NCBI GenBank assembly: GCA_027592105.1
Contig: JAQCLA010000020.1
Location: 1-18,792, forward strand
Direction of reading: 5' to 3'
DNA from: Pseudomonadota bacterium
GTDB lineage: Bacteria; Pseudomonadota; Alphaproteobacteria; Rhodobacterales; Rhodobacteraceae
DNA length: 18,792 nucleotides
Each line of letters opens with the position of its first letter. The first letter of the stretch is position 1. Below, in pieces: positions 7,783-16,694 of the stretch. The notes under the pieces were generated by a model that saw only the letters and a program-made list of their open reading frames with translations, made no database searches and was not told where the DNA came from. Both the position numbers and the translations under genes were made by a program.

Positions 7783-9305
7783 TTACCCGGCAATCCTATC
7801 AGATTGCAAAACCCTCCACCTCGCTGCGGGTCAGGTTGACGGCCATCATCTTGGTGCCCTTGTTGATCATCGCGCTGGCCGTGGGTATCTGGCAGCTCGA
7901 CTATACCCGTCAAAAGGCCGAGGGGATTTTTGACCGCTCGCTGCTGAGCACCGGGCTTGCCATCGCGGCCGATGTGGCGCGTTCAGGCGGTGACGCGCTC
8001 TCGCTTGAGACGCGCGATCTGTTGAACGACACATCCGGCGGTCAGGTCTATTACCATGCTTTCGCGCCCTCAGGCGTCTATGTGACGGGCTATGCCACCC
8101 CCCCTGCCCGCCCACCCGAGGCTGTTGCGGCGATTGGCGACGGGTTTTACGGCTTTTACGATTCCACCTATTTCGGCAGCCCGGTGCGCGCGCTGCGCCT
8201 GCGACAGATCAATACGGTCAGCGGCATTTCCGGCACCTATACCTATACCGTCTGGCAAGAGCGCGCGGTGCTTGACGCCTTGGCCCGCGATCTGGCCTGG
8301 CAGGTCATGGTGGTAATGGGCGTGCTGATCGGCACGGTAGCACTTGTGGTGTGGTTCGGGGTCAATCTTGGCCTGCGGCCGCTGCTCAATCTCGAAGATG
8401 CGATCTCGCGCCGCAATGCCGATGATCTCAGCCCGATCCGACGGCGCGTACCGCCCGAGGCACGCGGGCTTGTGTTGCGGCTCAACGCGCTATTCGAACA
8501 GGTTGAGGCAACGATACAGGCACAGGCCAGTTTCGTGTCGAACGCCGCCCATCAGCTGCGCAATCCGATTGCCGGCGTCTTGGCCATGGCCGAGGCAGTG
8601 CGCCGCGCCCCCACGCCCGAAGATACCCGCGCGCGCGCCGGAGAATTGCTGACCTCGGCCCGGCAAGTGCGCGATCTGGCCAACAGGCTTTTGACGCTCG
8701 AGCGCGCAAGTGCTGCAGGCCAAGCCCGCGAAAGGGTCGATCTTGGCCTATTGCTGGACGAAGTCGCGCGCGATCTGCAAGGGCGGGCTGCGGCGCAATC
8801 GGTCGATCTGGTGCTGGATCTTGGAAAGGCACGGCCCGTGGTCATGGCCGACCGCTTGATGCTGCGCGAAGCGGTGTTGAACCTGATCGACAATGCGCTG
8901 CGCCATGGCGGGCCGGATCTGCGGCAGATCAGGATCGGATTGGCCATGATCGATGGGTTTGCGCGGCTTTGGGTCAGCGACGATGGGCGCGGCCTCAGCG
9001 CGGACGAGGTGCCACTGGCGCTTGCGCGGTTCGGCCAAGTCGGCACCACCGAAGGATCGGGGCTGGGCCTGTCGATCACTGCCGCCGTTGTCGCGACACA
9101 TGGCGGCCAGCTTGCGATTGCCCCAAGCACCGCGACGCCCAGCGGGCTGAGCGTTACCATGATCTTGCCGCTGGCAGAGCTTGGCCAGCCAGCCCCGATG
9201 GCCACGTCACGTCCCGGTGAGGCCGCAAACCGGGCAAGCGCCGGGGCTGGTGGCGGGTCTGACGCGCCTGTCACACAGGCACCACGCCCCGCCACCGCAC
9301 CTTAA
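7779..9305 (+). CDS. tctE: Sensor histidine kinase, TctE-like
   Basis: The 508-residue inner-membrane kinase has a first membrane helix at about 20-40, a periplasmic 2CSK-type sensor region at about 41-172, and a second helix at about 173-195. A short HAMP-like linker follows. The H-box is FVSNAAHQLRNPIAG (His258), the N-box LNLIDNALRHG (Asn372), the G1 box DDGRGL (401-406) and the G2 box GSGLGL (426-431). The periplasmic part has no known ligand pocket that I can read. Translation is coupled to the upstream regulator by the ATGA overlap at 7779-7782. An Ala/Pro/Gly-rich tail after about residue 466 is unusual and is encoded by DNA with strong inverted repeats. The gene ends 15 bp from the convergent gamma-glutamyltransferase gene. 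Confidence 0.93.
   Translation: MITRQSYQIAKPSTSLRVRLTAIILVPLLIIALAVGIWQLDYTRQKAEGIFDRSLLSTGLAIAADVARSGGDALSLETRDLLNDTSGGQVYYHAFAPSGVYVTGYATPPARPPEAVAAIGDGFYGFYDSTYFGSPVRALRLRQINTVSGISGTYTYTVWQERAVLDALARDLAWQVMVVMGVLIGTVALVVWFGVNLGLRPLLNLEDAISRRNADDLSPIRRRVPPEARGLVLRLNALFEQVEATIQAQASFVSNAAHQLRNPIAGVLAMAEAVRRAPTPEDTRARAGELLTSARQVRDLANRLLTLERASAAGQARERVDLGLLLDEVARDLQGRAAAQSVDLVLDLGKARPVVMADRLMLREAVLNLIDNALRHGGPDLRQIRIGLAMIDGFARLWVSDDGRGLSADEVPLALARFGQVGTTEGSGLGLSITAAVVATHGGQLAIAPSTATPSGLSVTMILPLAELGQPAPMATSRPGEAANRASAGAGGGSDAPVTQAPRPATAP
9249..9296. repeat. Nested inverted repeat at the kinase 3' end, possible bidirectional terminator
   Basis: GGTGGCGGG (9249-9257) pairs perfectly with CCCGCCACC (9288-9296). 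Inside it, GCCTGT (9266-9271) pairs with ACAGGC (9275-9280) around a CAC loop. The element lies within the last codons of the kinase gene, just before the convergent junction at 9306-9320. No U-tract follows in either direction, so the terminator role is only a guess. Confidence 0.4.
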
Positions 9306-9320
9306 GCGCAAAACCCCGGA

Positions 9321-11108
9321 TCAACGACCGATGGCATAGGCTTGCATCAGGCGCGGCGTGGCGGCGGCCTTGAGCATGCCATCGTCATCGCGCGAGGCGG
9401 CGGTCAGGCGGCCCACCGCCCAAGGTTCAGACACTTCGAGTTCATGGCCGCGCGCGCGCAGATCGTCCAGCACCGCCTCGCCAAAGGCGGGTTCCACCAT
9501 CAAATGGCCGGGGCGTGTGCCGCGCGGATAGAAGGAGGATTGGAAATGCGCCGTATGAAACAGCGGCGCGTCGATCCCCTCTTGCAGGTTCATGCCCCCA
9601 TGCACCAACCGCAAAAACAAGATCAGCTGCCACTGGTCTTGCTGATCGCCGCCGGGCGTGCCGAAGGCCAGCTTGCGCCCATCGGTTTCCGCCATCGAAG
9701 GCGAGAGCGTCGTGCGCGGCCGCCGTCCCGGCGCAAGCGAGGTGGCCAACCCCTCCTCCAGCCAGAACATCTGCGCCCGACTATTGAGCGGCATGCCCAG
9801 CCCCGGAATGATCGGCGAGGATTGCAGCCAGCCACCAGATGGCGTGGTCGAGACCATGTTGCCCCATTGGTCGATCACATCGATATGCACGGTATCGCCG
9901 CGCTTTTCGGTCAGATGCGCCATCGTCGGCTCACCCGCGCCCATCCCCGGCCCTTCGGCATGTTCTTGGCCCGCCCGCGCAATTGCGGCCTTGGCCCATG
10001 CCTCATAGCCCACGATATGGCCCGGGCGCTGCAGGCGCGAGGCTTTGGGGCCGATCAACGGCGTGCGCGTCGCGGCATATGCGGCCGAGAGCAGCGTCTC
10101 GACCGGGATATCGACGAAAGCGGGATCGCCGTAATAGGCCTCGCGGTCGGCGAACGACAGCTTCATCGCCTCGGTCACATGATGGACGAAATCGGCCCCG
10201 CGCGGGTCCATCGCGCCGATGTCAAAGCCCGAGAGCGTCATCAACGATTGCAACAGCGTCGGCCCTTGGGTCCAGACGCCGGGCTTCCAGACGCGCCAGT
10301 CGTGGTAATCGACATGCAGCGGTGCCTCGTAGCTTGCCTGCCAATCGGCCATGTCTTGGCCGGTCAGCACGCCCTTGCGGCGCTCACCCTCGGCATCCAT
10401 GACGCAAGCATCGCGCAGATAGGCGTCGATGCCTTCGGCGATGAACCCCTCGTAGAAGGCGCGGCGCGCGGCCTCGATCTGGGCGGCATGGCCTTGCGCG
10501 GCCTCGGCCTCGATCAAGACGCGCTCCCATGTGTCGGCCAGATCCGGGTTCTTGAACAGCCGCCCCGCCTCAGGGGCCTGTCCGCCGGGCAGCCAAGTGG
10601 CATAGGATGTGGGCCATTCATCGCGAAAGAAGTCGTGCAAGCTGGCGATGGTATTGGCCACACGCGGCAAGACCGGGTGGCCGTGGCGGGCATAATAGAT
10701 CGCAGGCGCCAAGATCTCACGCAGGGGCAAGCTGCCGTGATCGCGCAGCATCAGCATCCATGCACCGAACGCGCCGGGAATGACGGTGGCCAACAAGCCG
10801 GACCCCGGCACGATGTTCAGGCCGACGGATTTGTAATGGTCGATGGTGGCCCCCGCGGGTGCCGTGCCCTGACCGCAGATCATCACCGGCGCATCGGCCC
10901 CGGCGGTGCGCAGCATCAAGGGCATATCGCCCAAGGGGCCGTTGAGATGCGGCTCGACCACTTGCAGCACGAACCCCATGGCGGCAGCGGCGTCAAAGGC
11001 ATTGCCGCCCTGTTCAAGGATCTTCATCCCCACGGCAGAGGCGATCCAATGGGTCGAGGTGGCAACCCCGAAGGTGCCGGTAATCTCGGGGCGGGTGGTG
11101 AAGGTCAT
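9321..11108 (-). CDS. ggt: Gamma-glutamyltransferase-family N-terminal nucleophile hydrolase, cytoplasmic
   Basis: The 595-residue protein is a full-length member of the GGT family of self-cleaving Ntn hydrolases. The large subunit is about 1-405. The predicted nucleophile is Thr406 in KRGDTVHIDVID, where autocleavage would free the small subunit. Downstream are TTLSPSMAE (466-474), FGTPGGDQQDQW (482-493) and the family block GGMNLQEGIDAPLFH (504-518). The PGGDQQDQW form differs from the PGGSR form of classical glutathione-cleaving GGT, so the acyl donor may differ. No signal peptide is visible at the ATG at 11108, so the enzyme probably acts in the cytoplasm on an imported substrate. It is the last gene of the operon, 24 bp after the second permease. 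Classical GGT or a related amide hydrolase/acylase are both possible. Confidence 0.88.
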   Translation of the reverse strand: MTFTTRPEITGTFGVATSTHWIASAVGMKILEQGGNAFDAAAAMGFVLQVVEPHLNGPLGDMPLMLRTAGADAPVMICGQGTAPAGATIDHYKSVGLNIVPGSGLLATVIPGAFGAWMLMLRDHGSLPLREILAPAIYYARHGHPVLPRVANTIASLHDFFRDEWPTSYATWLPGGQAPEAGRLFKNPDLADTWERVLIEAEAAQGHAAQIEAARRAFYEGFIAEGIDAYLRDACVMDAEGERRKGVLTGQDMADWQASYEAPLHVDYHDWRVWKPGVWTQGPTLLQSLMTLSGFDIGAMDPRGADFVHHVTEAMKLSFADREAYYGDPAFVDIPVETLLSAAYAATRTPLIGPKASRLQRPGHIVGYEAWAKAAIARAGQEHAEGPGMGAGEPTMAHLTEKRGDTVHIDVIDQWGNMVSTTPSGGWLQSSPIIPGLGMPLNSRAQMFWLEEGLATSLAPGRRPRTTLSPSMAETDGRKLAFGTPGGDQQDQWQLILFLRLVHGGMNLQEGIDAPLFHTAHFQSSFYPRGTRPGHLMVEPAFGEAVLDDLRARGHELEVSEPWAVGRLTAASRDDDGMLKAAATPRLMQAYAIGR

Positions 11109-11132
11109 GGGATGTTCCGTTTGGTAACTATA

Positions 11133-12014
11133 TCAGTGATCGCGCGGGTCCAGCGCATCGCGCAGCCCGTCGCCCAGCAGGTTAAATCCAAGCACCACAA
11201 GGAAAATCGCGGCACCGGGATACAGCGCCATCCAGGGCGCCTGTTCTAGAAAATTCTTGGCGACGTTCAACATAGACCCCCAGCTTGGCGCGGGTGGTTG
11301 CTGGCCCAGCCCCAAAAAGGACAGCGACGCCTCGGCAATGATGGCGGTGGCGATGGTCAATGTGCCCTGCACAAGGATCGGCGGCACGATATTGGGCAGG
11401 ATATAGCGCGTGATCAGAGCGATATGAGTCAATCCGATGGCGCGCGCGCTTTCGACGTAATCCTCGGTCATCACGGCCATGGTCTGGCCGCGCGCCAGCC
11501 GGATGAAGATCGGCACGGCGGACAGGCCGATGGCGATCATCGCATTGGTCAGCGACGGGCCAAGAAAGGCCGCCAGCGCGATGGCCAGGATCAGAAAAGG
11601 CGCGGCTAAAAGCGCCTCGGTCACGCGGCTGACGCTAGCATCGGTCCAGCCGCGCAGATAGCCCGACAAGACGCCCAAGGGCACGCCGATGCATACCGCG
11701 ATGCCCACCGACACGACGCCCGCCAAAAGCGAGGCGCGCGCGCCCCAGATCATCCGTGACAGCACATCGCGCCCGATTTCGTCGGTGCCGAACGGGTGGG
11801 CGACGGACGGCGCCTTGCGCACCGCGCCCCAGTCGGTTTCCGTCGGCCCCGGGATCGGCACGATCGGCGCAAGCAGCGCGACGATGACGAAGAACGCCAC
11901 GAGGATGCCGCCCAAGAGCGCCGCCTTGTTTTTGCGGAACTTGCGCCAGACCCGGCTTTGGCGACGGGGCAAAACCTCGGACGGGGCGGCGACGGGATCG
12001 GGGATCGTGCTCAT
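11133..12014 (-). CDS. ABC transporter permease, DppC/OppC type
   Basis: The 293-residue inner-membrane protein has an N-terminal cytoplasmic stretch (RKFRKNKAALLGG) followed by a first helix, then the typical FGTDEIGRDVLSRMIWGAR periplasmic-loop motif. The ATPase-coupling region contains YILPNIVPPILVQ and ends with AEASLSFLGLGQQPPAPSWG. It forms a heterodimer with the DppB-type permease to import a peptide-like substrate. The start at 12014 was chosen because this ATG overlaps the upstream stop as ATGA and gives the normal family length; the frame upstream to 12095 lies over the dppB-type gene and looks spurious. The C-terminal LGDGLRDALDPR is typical of the family. Confidence 0.93.
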   Translation of the reverse strand: MSTIPDPVAAPSEVLPRRQSRVWRKFRKNKAALLGGILVAFFVIVALLAPIVPIPGPTETDWGAVRKAPSVAHPFGTDEIGRDVLSRMIWGARASLLAGVVSVGIAVCIGVPLGVLSGYLRGWTDASVSRVTEALLAAPFLILAIALAAFLGPSLTNAMIAIGLSAVPIFIRLARGQTMAVMTEDYVESARAIGLTHIALITRYILPNIVPPILVQGTLTIATAIIAEASLSFLGLGQQPPAPSWGSMLNVAKNFLEQAPWMALYPGAAIFLVVLGFNLLGDGLRDALDPRDH

Positions 12015-12955
12015 TCGTCCCTCATGCGCGGGTTGAGGATGCGGTAGGCAACATCGGCCAGGATATTCATGAAGATAAATGCGACCCCGGTGCACAGGAC
12101 GATGCCCTGCACCACCGCGTAATCGCGGTTGAACACGGCATCGACGACCAGCTTCCCGAAACCGGGGATGGTGAAAATCTGTTCGGTCAGCACTGCGCCC
12201 GCCAGCAATTCGCCAAACACCAGCGTGGTGACGGTGACAATGGGCACCATCGCATTGCGCAGCGCGTGCTTGACCAGCACCACCCGTTCGGCCAGCCCCT
12301 TGGCGCGCGCGGTGCGGATGTAATCGGAACTCAGCACGCTCAGCATCGCGGACCGGGTGTGGCGCATCAGGGTGGCGGCAATGCCCGTACCCAGCACGAA
12401 GGCCGGCATCAGCATGGTACGGATCGAGCCCAGCGGGTCATCTGAAAATGGCTGGTACCCCGATGCGGGCAGCCAGCCCAGTTGCACGGAAATCAGCAGG
12501 ATCATCATGATCCCCAACCAGAAATTCGGTACCGACAGGCCCGAGAGCGCCACGATATTGGCGACCCAGTCAATCCAGGTACCTTTCTTGTAGGCCGACA
12601 AGACGCCTGCGGGCACGCCGATCACGATGGCGATGATTAAGGCCATGGTGGCCAGCTGGATCGTGACCGGCAGTTTCTGCCGGATCAGCTCCAGCACCGG
12701 CTGCTGCGTGCGCAGCGAAATGCCCAGGTCGCCGCGCAGAGCGTTCCCGATCCAGGTAAAATATTGCACGATGATCGGATCGTTCAGCCGATATTGTTCG
12801 CGCAGGTAGGCCAGAACCTCGGGGTCGCGTTCCTCGCCCGCCATGACCAGCACCGGATCGCCCGGTAACAGTTTTTGCAACGTGAAGACGAAGACCGAGA
12901 TCAGGATGATCGTCGGGATCGCGATCAACAGGCGGCGACCGATGAAGGCAAGCAT
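12011..12955 (-). CDS. ABC transporter permease, DppB/OppB type
   Basis: The 314-residue inner-membrane permease begins MLAFIGRRLLIAIPTI with the first helix directly at the N-terminus. PGDPVLVMAGEERDPEVLAYLREQYRLNDP follows as the large periplasmic segment, as in DppB. The ATPase-coupling region is HALRNAMVPIVTVTTLVFGELLAGAVLTEQIFTIPGFG. About six membrane segments are predicted. It partners the DppC-type protein and the two ATPases. The ATG at 12955 lies 99 bp after the binding-protein stop, with an AGGA about 12 bases upstream. That gap holds a strong hairpin, so permease mRNA is probably less abundant than binding-protein mRNA. Confidence 0.93.
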   Translation of the reverse strand: MLAFIGRRLLIAIPTIILISVFVFTLQKLLPGDPVLVMAGEERDPEVLAYLREQYRLNDPIIVQYFTWIGNALRGDLGISLRTQQPVLELIRQKLPVTIQLATMALIIAIVIGVPAGVLSAYKKGTWIDWVANIVALSGLSVPNFWLGIMMILLISVQLGWLPASGYQPFSDDPLGSIRTMLMPAFVLGTGIAATLMRHTRSAMLSVLSSDYIRTARAKGLAERVVLVKHALRNAMVPIVTVTTLVFGELLAGAVLTEQIFTIPGFGKLVVDAVFNRDYAVVQGIVLCTGVAFIFMNILADVAYRILNPRMRDE

Positions 12956-13004
12956 GGGCTGTTTTCGTCCTGTGCTGCGGGTGTGGCGGGGCGTTCGGAG
13001 AAAT

Positions 13005-13036
13005 GGGGCGCGCGGCGGTGGGTGGACGCGCGCCCC
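13005..13036 (-). terminator. GC-rich hairpin between binding-protein and permease genes
   Basis: GGGGCGCGCG (13005-13014) and CGCGCGCCCC (13027-13036) form a perfect 10-bp stem with a 12-nt loop. On the minus-strand transcript the stem is followed by AUUUCU, a weak U-tract. It starts about 20 bp after the binding-protein stop. It is best read as a partial terminator or 3'-end stabiliser that lowers downstream expression. Confidence 0.65.
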
Positions 13037-13054
13037 GGTCTAAGCTGTGTCAGG

Positions 13055-14566
13055 TCATTCGGTCAGCGTGACGCCCGCCAGGCGGATCATCCCGTCGGGA
13101 TAGGCGGTAAAGCCCTCGATGCCGGCCTCCATCGCCCAGATCCAGACCGGGTGATACAGGTAGACGATCGGCAGATCCTGCATCAGGATATCGGACGCCG
13201 CGTAATAGGCCGCGCGACGGTCCGCCGTGTCATTGGACACGCGCGCGCCGTTCAACAAGGCGTCGACCTCGGCGTTGGAATAGCCGCTGTCATTGATGCC
13301 GCCCCCGGTGGTCATGAACTGGTGGATATTGCCATCGGGATCGACGCGGCCCGACCAACCGACCTGGCTGGCCTGATAGGCGCCCGCCGACTGATCAGCC
13401 AGGAGCGTGGCGAATTCCTTGGCTTCGATCGAGATGCGGATGCCCGCTTCCCCCGCCATGGCCTGCACCACCTGCATCACCTGCTGCTGCACTGGGTTGT
13501 TGGCGACCTGCACGGTGATGTCGACACCATCAGCAAAGCCTGCTTCGGCCAGAAGTGCGCGGGCAGCGTCAACATCGCGTTTCGGCACGGGATAGGCGGC
13601 ATTGTACCAAGGCGATGTTGGCGGATAGGCTTGGTTGCCCGCCGCAAACACCCCCTCAAAGACCACCTGGTTGATCACGTCGCGGTCGATGGCCACCGAC
13701 AGCGCCTGACGCACGCGTGCGTCCTGACCCAAGGGGCCGTTGGCGCGGTCACCATTGCCGACATTGATCGTCATCGCCTGGTAGCCCAGCGATGTGGCCT
13801 GCGCGGTTTCCAGCGCGTCATCGCCCCGCACCGATGCCACATCGGTCGCCGCCAGCCGTTCCAGCATGTCGAGATCGCCCGCGCGCAGGTTGGCGAGGCG
13901 CACGGTGGTATCGGGAATTGGCAGGAAGGTCACGGTGTCGAAATGATAGGCGTCGGCGTTCCAGTACTCGGCAAAGCGTTCCAGAACGATCCGGTCCTGC
14001 TGGATGCGTTCGACAAAGCTGTAGGGGCCGGAACAGACCGGGTTCAGCGCGAAATCAAGGCCCGAGGCGGCGGCGGCGGTGGGCGAGATCATCATGCCCG
14101 CGCGGTCCGACAATTGCGCCATCAGCGTCGCATCGGGCGCTCTCAGGGTAAAGCGGATGGTCATGTCATCGACCACCTCGACCCCAGTGATCGAGGTCAG
14201 TTCCGACTTGCGGCGGCTTTCGGGCAGGTTCTGGCTGCGGTCGATGTTGGCAGCCACGGCCTCGGCGTTGAAGGTCGTGCCATCATGAAACACCACGCCC
14301 TCGCGCAGCGCCATGGTAAGGGTCAGGCCATCATCCGACCAATCCCAACCAGTCGCCAGTTGCGGCACGATTTCCAGGTTCGGGGTGATGTCGACCAGTT
14401 TGTCGCAGAGCGAGTCGAACACGATCCTACCCACGAAGGTGCGGCCCTGATCGGGGTCCAGCGCGTCGGCGTCATCTTGCAGGCCGATCCGCAGGTCTTG
14501 CGCCTGCACGGCGCCTGCGGCCAACCCGAAGGCCAGCGCAAGTGCGAGGTTTTTCTTGAGTGCCAT
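13055..14566 (-). CDS. Periplasmic substrate-binding protein, SBP_bac_5 (peptide/opine-type)
   Basis: The 503-residue protein has a clear signal peptide: MALKKN, a hydrophobic core, then AVQAQ-D with likely cleavage near residue 22-23. The mature part shows family 5 features: LDPDQGRTFVGRIVFDSLCDKLVDI near the start, PQLATGWDWSDDGLTLTMALREGVVFHDGTTFNAEAV, and the NPVCSGPYSFVE block. It captures a peptide-like ligand in the periplasm for the permease pair. The exact ligand cannot be told; the downstream GGT-family gene suggests a gamma-glutamyl compound. The ATG at 14566 has a GGAGGA site nine bases upstream and shares one base with the stop of the ATPase gene (TAATG), so translation is coupled. 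Confidence 0.93.
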   Translation of the reverse strand: MALKKNLALALAFGLAAGAVQAQDLRIGLQDDADALDPDQGRTFVGRIVFDSLCDKLVDITPNLEIVPQLATGWDWSDDGLTLTMALREGVVFHDGTTFNAEAVAANIDRSQNLPESRRKSELTSITGVEVVDDMTIRFTLRAPDATLMAQLSDRAGMMISPTAAAASGLDFALNPVCSGPYSFVERIQQDRIVLERFAEYWNADAYHFDTVTFLPIPDTTVRLANLRAGDLDMLERLAATDVASVRGDDALETAQATSLGYQAMTINVGNGDRANGPLGQDARVRQALSVAIDRDVINQVVFEGVFAAGNQAYPPTSPWYNAAYPVPKRDVDAARALLAEAGFADGVDITVQVANNPVQQQVMQVVQAMAGEAGIRISIEAKEFATLLADQSAGAYQASQVGWSGRVDPDGNIHQFMTTGGGINDSGYSNAEVDALLNGARVSNDTADRRAAYYAASDILMQDLPIVYLYHPVWIWAMEAGIEGFTAYPDGMIRLAGVTLTE

Positions 14567-15687
14567 TAGGTAGATCCTCCATCTGTTGGGGGGGTGATAT
14601 CGCCTGATTTCAGGCGGTTATTGGAAAGAGTGCGGTCGGCCATGGCGCGCGCATAGAGATCAAAACGCGCGCTTGCCCATGGTGTGCGGGCCGGGGTCAC
14701 ATCGGCCAGACCCTGCAGCGACAGCGCGGCCGCATGGTGGCAGGCGATGATGCGCCCTGCGCCCGCCGGTGTCAGAACCGGCCGCTCCGTGCGGCAGATA
14801 TCGGTCGCATAGGGGCAGCGGGGGTGAAACTTGCAGCCGGGCGGCGGCGCGATGGGATTGGGCGGATCGCCCTCCAACGTGGTGCGGGCAGGGCGCGCGC
14901 CAAAGCTTGCCACCGGGATCGCGGCCATCAGCGCCTCGGTATAGGGGTGCAAGGGCTGCGCATAGAGATCGGCTGCGGGGGCGCATTCCACCACCTCGCC
15001 TAGATACATCACCGCTACCCGGTCAGCCATGTGCCGGATCACCGCCAGGTCATGCGCGATGATCACCAGCGTCAGGCCGAATTCCTCCTTCAGGTCTTCG
15101 AGCAGGTTCACCACCTGCGCCTGGATCGACACATCGAGCGCGCTGACCGGTTCATCCCCGATCAACACCGACGGCCCCGAGGCCAGCGCGCGGGCGATGC
15201 CGATACGCTGGCGTTGACCCCCCGAAAATTCATGCGGATAGCGGTCGCCATGTTCCGGGCGCAGGCCCACCCGCGTTAACAGGTCGGCCACCCGCGCGCG
15301 CCGTTCCCTAGGCGTGCCGATACCATGGGCGCGCATCGGTTCCTCGATCAGCGCGCCAACCGTCATCTGCGGGTTCAGCGACGAAAACGGATCCTGAAAG
15401 ATGAATTGCAGATCGCGGCGAAGCGCACGTAGGCGAGCGGGCGGCACTCGCGCCAGATCTTCGCCCTTGTACCAGACCTCACCCGCGCTAGGGTCGATCA
15501 GGCGCAACAAAAGCCGCGCGAGCGTGGATTTTCCACAGCCGCTTTCGCCCACAATGGCAAAGGTTTCGCCGTGTTCGATGTCGATCGACACACCCGCCAC
15601 GGCTCGCACCACCGTGGCCGCGCCGAACAAGGGCCGGGCGGTGACGAAATCCTTGCGCAAATCGCGGGTCGACAAGATCGCGGTCAT
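14566..15687 (-). CDS. Peptide-type ABC transporter ATP-binding protein, DppF/OppF type
   Basis: The 373-residue cytoplasmic ATPase has Walker A GESGCGKS (47-54), Q-loop FQDPFSSLNP (97-106), signature FSGGQRQR (154-161), Walker B VLIGDEP (174-180) and switch histidine His212 in IIAHDL. The C-terminal oligopeptide extension has LHPYTEALM and the cysteine set GCKFHPRCPYATDIC...ACHH, which resembles the possible Fe-S motif of this family. It pairs with the DppD-type ATPase. The start at 15687 was chosen because this ATG overlaps the upstream stop as ATGA and begins MTAILSTRDLRKDF; the frame further upstream is shadow sequence of the other ATPase gene. The last 45 or so residues beyond the HPY domain are not conserved features I recognise. 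Confidence 0.93.
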   Translation of the reverse strand: MTAILSTRDLRKDFVTARPLFGAATVVRAVAGVSIDIEHGETFAIVGESGCGKSTLARLLLRLIDPSAGEVWYKGEDLARVPPARLRALRRDLQFIFQDPFSSLNPQMTVGALIEEPMRAHGIGTPRERRARVADLLTRVGLRPEHGDRYPHEFSGGQRQRIGIARALASGPSVLIGDEPVSALDVSIQAQVVNLLEDLKEEFGLTLVIIAHDLAVIRHMADRVAVMYLGEVVECAPAADLYAQPLHPYTEALMAAIPVASFGARPARTTLEGDPPNPIAPPPGCKFHPRCPYATDICRTERPVLTPAGAGRIIACHHAAALSLQGLADVTPARTPWASARFDLYARAMADRTLSNNRLKSGDITPPTDGGST

Positions 15688-16694
15688 GGTCCGGTGGCCC
15701 CCATCTGCGCTGCTGTCTGTGCCGCAAGCGGCGCATGGCAACATGCAACCCGGTGGCCCGCCCCGATGTCGGTCAGCGCGGGCACACGGGCACAGGCCTC
15801 TGTCACAAAGGGGCAGCGGGTGGAAAACCGGCATCCCGGCGGCATCGCGGTGGCCTGGGGCACTGTGCCCGGCACGGTCACAAGCCGGGCGCTGCGCGCG
15901 CCAAGCGCGGGCATCGAAGACATCAGGCCGATGGTGTAGGGGTGGTGCGGATCAGTAAAGATCTGTTCCACGCTGCCCGCCTCGACGATGCGGCCGCCAT
16001 ACATCACCGCGACCTTGTCGGCCATTTCCGCCACCACGCCCAGATCATGCGTGATCAGGATCATTGCCGCCCCAGTTTCCGCCTTGAGCCCGCGCATCAG
16101 GTCCAGGATCTGCGCCTGTATGGTCACATCCAGCGCCGTGGTCGGTTCATCGGCGATCAGCAATTCGGGGTCATTGGCCAGCGCCATGGCGATCATCGCG
16201 CGCTGTCGCATGCCGCCCGACAATTGGTGCGGGAATTCATCGAGCCGCCGCTCGGGGGCGGGGATGCGGACACACTTGAGCATGTCGAGCGCGCGGGCCC
16301 GCGCCTCGGCCCGGCCCAGTCCCTTGTGGCGGCGCACCGATTCCGCGATCTGTTCCCCGATCCGCAAGGCCGGGTTCAGCGAGGTCATCGGTTCCTGGAA
16401 GATCATCGCCATCCGCCCGCCGCGAATGCCGCGCAGTTCCGTGCTGTCCATCGACAGCAGGTCCCGGCCCGTCAACCTGGCGCTGCCCCGCGTCACACAC
16501 AACGGCGGCGATTGCAGTAAGCCCATCAAGGCAAGCGAGGTCAGGCTTTTACCACAGCCGCTTTCGCCAACGATGCACAACGTTTCGCCCGCCGACAGGC
16601 TGAAACTGACATCATCGACAATCGGTTGATCCGCGCCCTTGATCGCGATGGTCAGCCCGCGCAGGTCCAGAAGCGGTTCGGCCCGAGCGGTCAT
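15684..16694 (-). CDS. Peptide-type ABC transporter ATP-binding protein, DppD/OppD type
   Basis: The 336-residue cytoplasmic ATPase has Walker A GESGCGKS (43-50), Q-loop FQEPMTSLNP (99-108), signature LSGGMRQR (158-165), Walker B LLIADEP (178-184) and switch His216 in LITHDLG. The C-terminal peptide-transporter extension has HHPYTIGLM and cysteines in GCRFSTRCPFVTEAC and ACCH. It forms the ATPase pair with the next gene and powers the two permeases. The ATG at 16694 overlaps the GntR stop, and its own stop overlaps the next start; both junctions are ATGA. This places the regulator and both ATPases on one tightly coupled message. Confidence 0.94.
   Translation of the reverse strand: MTARAEPLLDLRGLTIAIKGADQPIVDDVSFSLSAGETLCIVGESGCGKSLTSLALMGLLQSPPLCVTRGSARLTGRDLLSMDSTELRGIRGGRMAMIFQEPMTSLNPALRIGEQIAESVRRHKGLGRAEARARALDMLKCVRIPAPERRLDEFPHQLSGGMRQRAMIAMALANDPELLIADEPTTALDVTIQAQILDLMRGLKAETGAAMILITHDLGVVAEMADKVAVMYGGRIVEAGSVEQIFTDPHHPYTIGLMSSMPALGARSARLVTVPGTVPQATAMPPGCRFSTRCPFVTEACARVPALTDIGAGHRVACCHAPLAAQTAAQMGATGP

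Noticed and set aside
9342..11249. Long plus-strand open frame (635 codons)
   Set aside because: It is antisense to the GGT-family gene and gives a low-complexity Arg/His/Gln-rich translation.
12875..14569. Long plus-strand open frame (564 codons)
   Set aside because: It is antisense to the binding-protein gene, which has a signal peptide, ribosome site and family motifs.
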